From assembly GCA_025354985.1 (NCBI GenBank), contig JANXLU010000046.1, forward strand, positions 1 through 58,200: DNA of 58,200 bases, written 5' to 3'. The translations under genes and the position numbers were made by a program. This document shows, piece after piece, positions 8,603 to 16,158 of this stretch (positions within the stretch are counted from its first letter, which is position 1; each line of letters begins with the position of its first letter). Under the pieces are notes generated by a model. It did no database searches. It saw only the letters and a program-made list of their open reading frames with translations, and was not told the origin of the DNA. This DNA comes from Chloroflexota bacterium (GTDB taxonomy: Bacteria > Chloroflexota > Anaerolineae > J036 > Brachytrichaceae).

Positions 8603-9565
8603 TCACCACAACGATGAGGTGTCCACCAATCCCCCAAACTTCTCGCGCAAAAAGGGATGTGTCACTCTATAGTCGTTTGGCAACTTCCAAACCACACGGC
8701 AAATCTCAAACACTTTGGTCTTGTATTGATTCACTGTTTTATGGCTCAAGCTCATCTGAGCGGCAACGGCGGCCACCGTTTGCCCACCCGCAGCGAACAA
8801 CCGCACCACCTCACGCTCACGCGGGGTCAACTGCTGCAAGACCTCTTTACAGCGCGCCATCTCTTCAGCATCTATCCATTGGCGGCCCGCCCCCACGATA
8901 TCCTGGGGTGTGGCCTGCGCCGCGCTTTGCAACCCCGGCGAGATCATGCCCATCGGCAACAACGGCACGTCAATCAGCTTTATGCCAGATTCGGCAGGCA
9001 CATGCAGGATGGCCCCCTCGCCCGCCTCTGCACGCACGTTCGGTGGGGTAAACAAGTGATAACAGCGATCCCGCCGCCGAAACAACAACGAGGCAACCGA
9101 AATCGCCTGCAAGCTAATCAAGCGGGGCCCACCGGTGACGCACAACAAGACGGTGTATCCGGCATCTTGCAAGGCGCGAATCAGATGATGCGTCGTCATC
9201 CAAATAGCATCCGACGCAGCGGGATGATCAATGTCGCCAATGGCGTGGCCCGCCATCGCACTGTGCAGCGCGATCAACGAGTCCGGTGGATTGTCGCGGA
9301 TCACAACCGAATCAAAATGAATTTGTTGGGTCGCCTGACGATAGCCAGCGTGCTTTCCAAAATCGGTGCGGAGCTGATTCAGCGCACGGCTCACCCGAAG
9401 ATCGGTGGGGGCCAGGTGCAACGCAAACGCACGCGTGATGGGCAAACCTTGATTGAGCAAACAATCCAGCGGGAAGGTGAAATTTTGCGCCTTGCCACCG
9501 AGCGTAGCAATAAGCGCACATTGCGCGGCGTTAGGCAGGCTATGAGACAGGTTATATGATGACAC
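8603..9565 (-). CDS. CARF-type (NE0113/Csx14-like family) sensor fused to LuxR-type HTH
   Basis: A 320-residue protein starting at GTG. The N-terminal half matches the CRISPR NE0113 family, a CARF-like fold: ALIATLGGKAQNFTFPLDCLL (18-37 region) and, in the second half of the fold, VTGGPRLISLQAISVASLL (143-161) followed by RRDRCYHLF. The latter corresponds to the family's AGGRKTM...GR..D...HVLV segment, with Arg-Lys changed to Pro-Arg. Residues 246-290 form a textbook GerE/LuxR helix-turn-helix: LTPREREVVRLFAAG, then VAAVAAQMSLSHKTVNQYKT. The expected role is a transcription factor whose DNA binding responds to a cyclic oligoadenylate made by the neighbouring Cas10. It lies directly upstream of cas10 on the same strand and diverges from the P-loop/Csx3-like gene. 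No nuclease domain is seen. Confidence 0.82.
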   Translation of the reverse strand: MSSYNLSHSLPNAAQCALIATLGGKAQNFTFPLDCLLNQGLPITRAFALHLAPTDLRVSRALNQLRTDFGKHAGYRQATQQIHFDSVVIRDNPPDSLIALHSAMAGHAIGDIDHPAASDAIWMTTHHLIRALQDAGYTVLLCVTGGPRLISLQAISVASLLFRRRDRCYHLFTPPNVRAEAGEGAILHVPAESGIKLIDVPLLPMGMISPGLQSAAQATPQDIVGAGRQWIDAEEMARCKEVLQQLTPREREVVRLFAAGGQTVAAVAAQMSLSHKTVNQYKTKVFEICRVVWKLPNDYRVTHPFLREKFGGLVDTSSLW

Positions 9566-9603
9566 TACTACGAACTACTCCCGTGCATATGCATCGGAGA
9601 ACC

Positions 9604-10737
9604 ATGAACCTACTTCCTGCGATCTTGATTGGCGGGCCACCCAACTCTGGAAAGTCCATCTTATTTTACGGCCTCACGCGCGCACTAGAGCGGCTGGTTT
9701 TGCCATCGTTCTATGCCTTGCGTGCTGCACCGGATGGCGAAGGCCATTGGACGCACGAGATCACCCCGGATGCGCGTTACGGGTTGCGCTTCAAAGGGCA
9801 ATGGAACCAACGTTGGGTTGATGTGACCTGCCGCGATCTGGCCGCACGCACCATGCCTACGCTTGTGGATGTAGGTGGCTTGCCCACCGCAGAACAAGAG
9901 GTGATCTTTGATCAGTGCAACTACGCCATTTTGCTCACCCGTGTTGGAGCCAACGCCGAGCGCGAGCATTGGCGGCAGTTGATGATGAAACATGGTCTGC
10001 CGATCTTGGCCGATGTGCAATCGGATTTAGCGGGCGAAAATCATTACGTCATTAATCCAGATGGATCGGTGGGTGGAACGCTGGCTGGGTTGCAGCGTGT
10101 TTCAGGCCGTGTTGCAAATGGCCCGGCCTTCGATGCAATCGTGGAGCGTGTTCACAGTGTTTTTGATTTACCTCAGGATGATATTGATGGCCTTAATATT
10201 GCCGCCGCGCCCAAGGACTCATTCGTTGTGGATTACGCCGCATTAACGCGCAGTTGGTATGGCGCAGGTGTGCACTGGCCCGAATCCGATGTGAGCCGAC
10301 TGGTGGAAGCAACGCCAGCAAATAGGTCGTTAGCCGTTTATGGGGCGAAGCCTTCGTGGCTCTGCACGGCATTGGGGGCAAGACGCACGGTGGGTTATGT
10401 GTTCGATGTGCGGCAGGGCTGGGTTAAACCGCCTGCTATCTCGGTGGGTTTACCCAATGATGAACGCTGGAAGACACACCCACAACTTGAATTGAGCATT
10501 GAATGGCTGGGCCATCAACGTGCGCGCTTACGTATGAAGAAGCGCCCCGAATTCTATTACCTAGATTACGATTCTTTTCATGGCAGCGTCTTTCCGCATC
10601 TGCCTGCTGAAACCCTTCTCTCGTTGTACGGCCCAATGCCCCTGTGGTTGTTTGCCAGCTTAGGGCAAGCCTACCGCCATCTGCGAGGCGTGATTGGCGA
10701 GCAGGGCGGCGAGACATCAAATACCCAAAAGCCGTGA
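9604..10737 (+). CDS. P-loop NTPase with two Csx3-like segments
   Basis: A 377-residue protein. The ATG at 9604 follows GGAGAACC; 16 open codons upstream overlap the divergent CARF-HTH gene and are probably untranslated. Residues 10-18 form a Walker A motif (GGPPNSGKS), with a Walker B-like MPTLVDVGG at about 85-92. The C-terminal half holds two segments resembling Csx3 (Crn3), the cA4 ring nuclease: VYGAKPSWLCTALG...VFDVRQGWV (245-274) and LYGPMPLWLFASLGQAYRHL (341-360). In the archaeal Csx3 as I remember it, the first segment has His residues after the GxxPxWL motif; here they are Cys and Gly, while the Asp of FDxRxG is kept. Csx3-AAA fusions are known near type III systems. It may bind or clear cyclic oligoadenylate. 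Ring-nuclease activity is uncertain. Confidence 0.72.
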   Translation: MNLLPAILIGGPPNSGKSILFYGLTRALERLVLPSFYALRAAPDGEGHWTHEITPDARYGLRFKGQWNQRWVDVTCRDLAARTMPTLVDVGGLPTAEQEVIFDQCNYAILLTRVGANAEREHWRQLMMKHGLPILADVQSDLAGENHYVINPDGSVGGTLAGLQRVSGRVANGPAFDAIVERVHSVFDLPQDDIDGLNIAAAPKDSFVVDYAALTRSWYGAGVHWPESDVSRLVEATPANRSLAVYGAKPSWLCTALGARRTVGYVFDVRQGWVKPPAISVGLPNDERWKTHPQLELSIEWLGHQRARLRMKKRPEFYYLDYDSFHGSVFPHLPAETLLSLYGPMPLWLFASLGQAYRHLRGVIGEQGGETSNTQKP

Positions 10738-11118
10738 CTTCATATTTTGAAGAAGGTTCTTCATTCCGACTGCTTGAGATTCGCCAAGACCACACTCACC
10801 TTCACGCCACCTCCCCGGCCCTCACCCCAGCCCTCTCCCAAAGGAGAGGGGGCCAGCACCCACACCAGCCCTCTCCACGGCCCCCACACCAGCCCTCACA
10901 CCGGCCCTCTCCCAACGGAGAGGGGGCCGACCTCGCACGCGATGCGATTGGAAGTGGGTTTGAAGCGATTGCCCGCAACATAAAGGCGGCGTGTGATCGG
11001 CAGGGCAATGTCCAGGCAGGCGGTGATGGACCTTTGAGTTCACGCAGGGTGAGAACGGCGGGAGGGGCCCTCACCCCAGCCCTCTCCCAACGGAGAGGGA
11101 GCTGGGCGGGTGCAGCCC
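10738..11118. repeat. Intergenic block of REP-like palindromes
   Basis: A 380-base gap without a credible gene. It holds three copies of a REP-like element: 10817-10854, 10891-10928 and about 11065-11102. Each reads GGCCCTCACCCCAG, then the palindrome CCCTCTCCCAA(A/C)GGAGAGGG. A degenerate fourth piece lies near 10865-10884. Each copy can fold as a short GC-rich hairpin. The same family recurs at 46077-46159 and 57900-58150. The block separates the CRISPR locus from the metabolic region and might act as a transcription end for both flanking genes, which converge on it. Confidence 0.85.
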
Positions 11119-12096
11119 TCACATGCTCAGCATAAACTGAAAGATATCATCGCGCATGCCGGGTAGGCCGGGTTCATGACCGAAATCCGGATACGTGAGC
11201 ATGCGCTTGGTGGACGTGACCTTGTTATAGGCGGCGTATTGGGTGGACGGCGGGCACACCGTGTCCATGAGCGCGATCGTCCACAGCACCTCCGCCCGGA
11301 TGCGCGGGGCCAGATGCTGCACATCGATGTAACCCAAGTTCATAAATACGGCGTCCTCGTGCGCGTGGCGCGGATCGTGTCGGCGGAAGAAATCCTTCAG
11401 TTCCTCATAGGCATCCTTGGCCTGATCCATCTGCCATACCCGCAGATAGTCGCTGAGGAAGGGGAAGACGGGCGCGGCCCGACGGATGCGTGGTTCCAGC
11501 GCCGCGCAGGCAACCGTCAGCCCGCCGCCCTGGCTCATGCCGGTTACGCCGACGCGCGCCGGGTCCACATCGGGCATGGCCAGCACAATGCCGGCGAGTT
11601 GCGCCGCATCCAGATAGATCTGCCGGAACAGCAGCTTTTGCGGTGCACCGTGAATCGCATCATTCAGCCCGCGGATGATGTGGCCGCGCACGGTGTTGCC
11701 GTGGGTGCCGCCAACGTCTTGTGACAGACCCGCCTGACCGCGACAATCCAGCGCGACCACGGTGAAGCCCTGCGCCACATAGCCGAGCTTTTCATACCAA
11801 TCACCCGAGTCAGCATGGTAGCCGTGCAGCATGACGAGCGCCGGGCCGGGCGCGGGGCGATGGGCCGGTCTGAGCAGCTTGGCATGAATTCGTGCGCCAC
11901 CCACACCGGTGAAATACAGGTGCCTGCAATCGACACCGGGCGCCTTGAAATCCGCCGGCGAAAGCTCCACCCGGGCATCCAGCGCGCGCATCTCGGCCAG
12001 ACCGGCGTCCCAATACGCATCAAAATCGGCCGGGCGCGGATTGATGCCCTGATAGGTTTGCAGTTTGTCAAGCGGGAAATCAAAAGTTAATGGCAT
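11119..12096 (-). CDS. Acetyl-xylan-esterase / cephalosporin-C-deacetylase family hydrolase
   Basis: A 325-residue alpha/beta hydrolase of the AXE1 family (usual length about 320). Visible: PALVMLHGYHADSGDW (oxyanion-side strand), ALDCRGQAGLS, the nucleophile elbow VGVTGMSQGGG, the acid IALMDTVCPPS and the catalytic His in YPDFGHEP. Family members remove acetyl groups from xylan oligomers or other small esters in the cytoplasm. No signal peptide is seen. A TAAGAT hexamer on the minus strand ends 6 bases before the ATG, suggesting a leaderless transcript. It diverges from the MFS gene, and the sugar-acid genes nearby fit a plant-polysaccharide diet. The exact substrate cannot be read from sequence. 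Confidence 0.9.
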   Translation of the reverse strand: MPLTFDFPLDKLQTYQGINPRPADFDAYWDAGLAEMRALDARVELSPADFKAPGVDCRHLYFTGVGGARIHAKLLRPAHRPAPGPALVMLHGYHADSGDWYEKLGYVAQGFTVVALDCRGQAGLSQDVGGTHGNTVRGHIIRGLNDAIHGAPQKLLFRQIYLDAAQLAGIVLAMPDVDPARVGVTGMSQGGGLTVACAALEPRIRRAAPVFPFLSDYLRVWQMDQAKDAYEELKDFFRRHDPRHAHEDAVFMNLGYIDVQHLAPRIRAEVLWTIALMDTVCPPSTQYAAYNKVTSTKRMLTYPDFGHEPGLPGMRDDIFQFMLSM

Positions 12097-12185
12097 GGGG
12101 TTATCTTACCCAATTTCAGCGCCAGCGGGTCTCGCCACAACCGCTTGATAATGGGAGGGAGCGGTTAAACGTTCGCTCTTTGACG

Positions 12186-13418
12186 ATGCTACGCACATTT
12201 GGCCGAAACACCTGGTTGATCATGACTGTTTTTGCAGTGAGTGGTTTCGGATATTTCGGCATTCAGGCGGTGCTGTTTAACCTGTATTTGCTGCGCCTGG
12301 GGTATGACGCGCAGTTTATCGGTACATTGATCGGGGGTGGTCAATTGGTGTGGGCGGCGATGGCGCTGCCCGCCGGGGCGCTGGGGCGACGTCTAGGCAG
12401 CCGCCAGGCCCTGATGTTGTGGCACAGTCTGCACGGATTGGGTTTTTCAATCATCCTGTGCGCCGAGTTCCTTCCGCCGGCCTGGTGGACCGCGTGCATC
12501 GCACTTGGGTGGATGGTGTATTGGACGGGTGGCGCGTTTGGAGGCGCCAACTCCACGCCCTACCTCGTGGCCGAGGCCCCCCGGGAGGCGCTTAATCACG
12601 TTTTTTCAACCCAGGTGGCGCTGATGGCGATCATGGGTTTTGTGGGCAGCTTAGTGGCGGGCGCGTTGCCGGCCATGCTGACCACGCTCACCGGAGCCGG
12701 CGCGGCGGCGGCCGAGCCGTATCGACTGGCGCTGATCCTAGTGCCGATTTGCCACTTCACCTGCTCGCTCATCCTCAGCCGATTGTCGCGTTCCTCCCGG
12801 CCCCAGGAGCTGGTATCGGACCCGGCCGAATCGCGGCCGCTGCGCTTGCTCGTATTCTGGGGCGTGCTGATGTTTCTGCTCACCTCCAGCGAAGGCTCGG
12901 TGCGCGCGTTTTTCAATGTATATCTCGACAAGCAACTGCTAATGTCGACCGCAGACATCGGCCGGGTGTTTGGCCTGGCACAGTTCATGTCGATCCTGAG
13001 CGCATTTAGCGCGCCGATGTTGCTGCGCCGGCTGGGCGCGTCGCGGGTAATTTTCATCACCACATTGGGCAGCTCCCTCGTGCTGTTGGTGCTGGCCACG
13101 CTGCAAAACGTGACCGCGGCCAGCACGGCATACGTGGGCGTGCTGCTGCTCGCGGCCGTGTCGGGTGCCGCCCGCAGCATCCTCAGCCAACAGCTGGTGC
13201 AGGTGCGGTGGCGCACGATCATCTCGGCTGTGCAAACGGTGGGTCAGGGCCTGGGTTGGGCCAGCGCGGCCGCGATTGGAGGCGCGCTGGTGGTGGCCTT
13301 TGGATTCTCCACCTACTTCTCCATCAGCGCCGGGCTTTCGGCGCTGGCGGCGTGTCTGCTGGCGGTGTTTATCCGCCGCCGCGGCGCGGCGCCCGTGACC
13401 CGGCCGCGGGCAATTTGA
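12186..13418 (+). CDS. MFS transporter
   Basis: A 410-residue membrane protein with about 12 hydrophobic segments, beginning MLRTFGRNTWLIMTVFAVSGFGYFGIQAV. The loop after helix 2 (AGALGRRLGSRQALML) matches the conserved MFS GxxxDRxGRR loop in relaxed form. The ATG at 12186 is preferred because the first helix begins right after it; the frame is open 32 codons further but that part looks noncoding. It ends in an Arg-rich tail. Substrate unknown; sugar or drug export are both possible. It lies upstream of the RidA-like and dehydrogenase genes on the same strand. Confidence 0.85.
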   Translation: MLRTFGRNTWLIMTVFAVSGFGYFGIQAVLFNLYLLRLGYDAQFIGTLIGGGQLVWAAMALPAGALGRRLGSRQALMLWHSLHGLGFSIILCAEFLPPAWWTACIALGWMVYWTGGAFGGANSTPYLVAEAPREALNHVFSTQVALMAIMGFVGSLVAGALPAMLTTLTGAGAAAAEPYRLALILVPICHFTCSLILSRLSRSSRPQELVSDPAESRPLRLLVFWGVLMFLLTSSEGSVRAFFNVYLDKQLLMSTADIGRVFGLAQFMSILSAFSAPMLLRRLGASRVIFITTLGSSLVLLVLATLQNVTAASTAYVGVLLLAAVSGAARSILSQQLVQVRWRTIISAVQTVGQGLGWASAAAIGGALVVAFGFSTYFSISAGLSALAACLLAVFIRRRGAAPVTRPRAI

Positions 13419-13459
13419 AGGTATAACAAAGTAGCTGAACAATGATTGGAGAACTCAAT

Positions 13460-14218
13460 ATGACACCAAACTTTATCGAACGCAATGAAGGCAACTACCG
13501 ATATGTGGCGGGGCATGGCACCTACTGCAACGACGTGGTGCCAGGTCCGGGTCACGCCGTGGCTCATGCGGTGTTTGCAACCGCGCAGCCGCTGGCACGC
13601 GGGCTGGAATTCATCCAGAGTTATCTCGCGGGGCTGGGCCGCCCGATGGCCGCGCTGTGTGGTGCGGAACTGCGCATTCGCGAGGCGCTCTCGTTTGCCG
13701 GCTTTGCCGCACTAAACGCCACATATATCGCGCTGCTTGACACATACAACCTGCGCCAAAACGGTCTGGGCACGATGACCCGCACAAACGTCGCGCCCGA
13801 GGTGGCGGCCGCGAAACCGACCGAGCCGGGCATCTTTGGCTTTAGCTATATCGTGCCGGGCGCGCCAACCGGGCGCAGGACCTTTGTCTCCAGCGGCAGC
13901 GGCGAGCTGGCAGGCGAGGGCCGCGAAGGGATCGTGCGGCTGGGTGATAGTTCCGTGGATGGGATGCGTGAGAAGACGCGCTGGGTGATGCGGGCCATCA
14001 GTTCGCGGCTGCCCGGGTTGGGCGTGTCGATTGAGGACGTGACACACGTGAACCTGTATACGGTGCGACCGCTCGACGCGATTCTCGAACACGAAGTGCT
14101 GGATGTGTTGGGTGCGCGCGCCGGGATGGGCGTGCACTGGCACTATGCACGGCCGCCGATCGTGGAGCTTGAGTTCGAAGCAGATCTCAAGGGTGTGCTG
14201 CACGAGGCCTATTTGTGA
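13460..14218 (+). CDS. RidA-like family protein
   Basis: A 252-residue protein. The ATG at 13460 has GGAG 8 bases upstream and sits about 25 bases after a likely transcription start (TATAAC at 13422-13427); an in-frame ATG at 13442 is less likely. The C-terminal half has the pattern of RidA/YjgF proteins: GVSIEDVTHVNLYTVRPLDAIL and a final Glu-rich strand. The N-terminal half (ALCGAELRIREALSF...) resembles longer RidA-like proteins that may bind imines or other reactive intermediates. Its stop overlaps the GTG start of the next dehydrogenase, so the two are probably made together. The specific reaction is unknown. Confidence 0.6.
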   Translation: MTPNFIERNEGNYRYVAGHGTYCNDVVPGPGHAVAHAVFATAQPLARGLEFIQSYLAGLGRPMAALCGAELRIREALSFAGFAALNATYIALLDTYNLRQNGLGTMTRTNVAPEVAAAKPTEPGIFGFSYIVPGAPTGRRTFVSSGSGELAGEGREGIVRLGDSSVDGMREKTRWVMRAISSRLPGLGVSIEDVTHVNLYTVRPLDAILEHEVLDVLGARAGMGVHWHYARPPIVELEFEADLKGVLHEAYL

Positions 14219-15228
14219 TCGGCAGGCGCCTGCTGTTTCATCCAAACGCGCGCATCGAGATTGAGAACTTTGAAGTGCCACGGCCGGTGGACCGGCAGAT
14301 TTTGGTGGCGGTCACGCGCAGCCAGGTGAGCGCCGGCTCGGAGCTGAACTTCATTCGCGGCGGACCACAGGCCTATGGCATTGTGCAGGCGGACCCGGCG
14401 CGCGGCTACCCGATCGGGTATATGGCCGTCGGGCGCGTCATACAGCTGGGCGCGGGCGCGACCGGCTTTGCGCCGGGTGACCGCGTGCTCACGGGCGGGC
14501 ATCATGCCAGCCACTGGTTGGTGGATCCCGCTCAACCCGGTGGTCACATTTACCATGTGCCGGACGAGGTTGGGGATGACGCGGCCGGTTTTGCGATTCT
14601 GGGGGATGTGGCGCTGCACGGGGTGCGCCGCGCCCAATTGCAGATCGATCAGTCTGTGGCCGTGTTTGGCATGGGCATGGTCGGGCAACTAACGCTGCAA
14701 CTCGCGCGGCTGTCCGGCGCGCATCCGTTGATCGCGGTTGACCTGTCAGACATGCGGTTGGAGCGGGCGCGGCTGAGCGGGGCCACCCACCTCATCAATG
14801 CCGCGCGTGAAGACGCGGTGGCGCGCATCCGTGCGATCACCGCGGGCGCGGGCGCCGAGGCGATCTTTCACTGCACGCCGGCCGCCAGTATTTTGCAACA
14901 GTTACTCGCGGCGTGTGCGGATCGCGGCCGGGTAGTGCTCACGGGAAGCGCGCCGGGTACGGCGACCATTGGGTTGCAGGAGGACCTGCTGCGACGCGAA
15001 ATCACGATCACGGGCATCTATGAGACGCGCCTGGATGAGGCACATCCCTACTGGCCGTGGACGCGCGCGCGCAACCGGCGTGCGTGTTTGCGCCTGATGG
15101 CCGAAGAACGGCTGCAGGTGGATGGCCTGATCACCCACGTGGTGCCGGTTGGTCAGACGCAAGCCATGTTCGAGACCATGGTCCGCGGCACTGACGACTG
15201 GCTGGGCGTGGTGGTGGATTGGAGTTAG
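14215..15228 (+). CDS. Zinc-binding alcohol-dehydrogenase-like oxidoreductase (MDR family)
   Basis: A 337-residue medium-chain dehydrogenase starting at GTG inside the RidA-like stop (GTGA overlap). The N-terminal GroES-like part has TRSQVSAGSELNFIRGG and YMAVGRVIQLG. The Rossmann motif is VFGMGMVGQLTLQLAR followed by an acidic strand end (IAVDLSD), favouring NAD(H). The canonical catalytic Cys/His zinc ligands are not obvious: the usual GICGSD is replaced by VSAGSELN, so it may not bind catalytic zinc. Such proteins oxidise sugar alcohols or reduce quinones and enoyl compounds. Translational coupling to the RidA-like gene suggests a shared pathway. Confidence 0.82.
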   Translation: MIGRRLLFHPNARIEIENFEVPRPVDRQILVAVTRSQVSAGSELNFIRGGPQAYGIVQADPARGYPIGYMAVGRVIQLGAGATGFAPGDRVLTGGHHASHWLVDPAQPGGHIYHVPDEVGDDAAGFAILGDVALHGVRRAQLQIDQSVAVFGMGMVGQLTLQLARLSGAHPLIAVDLSDMRLERARLSGATHLINAAREDAVARIRAITAGAGAEAIFHCTPAASILQQLLAACADRGRVVLTGSAPGTATIGLQEDLLRREITITGIYETRLDEAHPYWPWTRARNRRACLRLMAEERLQVDGLITHVVPVGQTQAMFETMVRGTDDWLGVVVDWS

Positions 15229-15246
15229 CGCACTATACTCGCGCAC

Positions 15247-16140
15247 ATGCCCAACCCGCCGGCCAGCGAGGCGAAAAACTGGCTCTCGTTTATCCTGCTC
15301 TCGATCATCTGGGGGGCATCGTTCTTCTGGCAAAAATACGGCCGGGTGGAGCTGGGCCCGTCGACGCTGGTCGCCGCCAGGTTCACGCTGGCGCTGCTCA
15401 TCATGCTGGTGGTGATGGCCGCGCGCGGGCTCAGCTTCCCGCGCAGCGCGAACACCTGGCTGCGATTTTTTTTGCTGAGCATCGTGTATTCCTCGGTGCC
15501 GGTGTTTCTCAGTTCCTGGGCGGGCAGCCGCATCGACACCACGGTCGGCAACGTGCTCAGTTCCACCTCGCCGCTGTTCACGGTGGTGTTCGCCACCCTG
15601 GTCTTTAACGATGAGAAGGCCACGCGCGCCAAGACGCTGGGCACGGTGGTGGGCTTCGCCGGCATGCTGGTGATTGTGCTGGCCAGCGCAACTGATCTGG
15701 CGCTGGGTTCAAACGAGCCGCTGGGCGTGCTCGCGCAGATTGGTACGGCGATTTGTTATGCGCTGGCGCCGATTGCCTCGCGCAAGCTGTTGCGTGACGA
15801 GCCAATCATTGTGCAGAGCACCGCGCTTGCCGGGCTGGCCGGGGGCACGATGTGGATCGCCGCTGCGGTGAGCGAGCCGATCAACCTACCGACCGCGCCG
15901 GCCACCTGGGCGGCGCTGTTGTGGCTGGGTGCGCTATCCTCGGCGGCGGCCAATCTGCTGTATTTCTCGCTGTTGCGGTCATGGGGCAGCACGCGGTCGT
16001 CGCTGATCAGCTACACCTCGCCGATCATCGGCGTGGCTCTGGGCGCGCTGCTGCTGGGCGAGCACATCAACACCGGCTTTGTCGCGGGCGCGGCGCTCAT
16101 TCTGGCCGGGGTGTATGTGGCAAACCGGTCGGAGGCATGA
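15247..16140 (+). CDS. EamA/DMT family permease
   Basis: A 297-residue membrane protein with about 10 hydrophobic helices in two EamA repeats. The first repeat starts SFILLSIIWGASFFWQKYG, and the second includes AQIGTAICYALAPIASRKLL and SLISYTSPIIGVALGALLLG, the usual final pair. Drug/metabolite transporters export amino acids or other metabolites; no substrate can be assigned. TATACT at 15234-15239 ends 7 bases before the ATG, indicating a probable leaderless mRNA separate from the upstream gene. Confidence 0.9.
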   Translation: MPNPPASEAKNWLSFILLSIIWGASFFWQKYGRVELGPSTLVAARFTLALLIMLVVMAARGLSFPRSANTWLRFFLLSIVYSSVPVFLSSWAGSRIDTTVGNVLSSTSPLFTVVFATLVFNDEKATRAKTLGTVVGFAGMLVIVLASATDLALGSNEPLGVLAQIGTAICYALAPIASRKLLRDEPIIVQSTALAGLAGGTMWIAAAVSEPINLPTAPATWAALLWLGALSSAAANLLYFSLLRSWGSTRSSLISYTSPIIGVALGALLLGEHINTGFVAGAALILAGVYVANRSEA

Positions 16141-16158
16141 CGGGGTGATGCTATGGTC

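Noticed and set aside
10817-11102. Repeat cluster as a CRISPR array
   Set aside because: Copies are irregularly spaced, mostly palindromic, vary in sequence, and recur far away at 46 kb and 58 kb; there are no uniform spacers.
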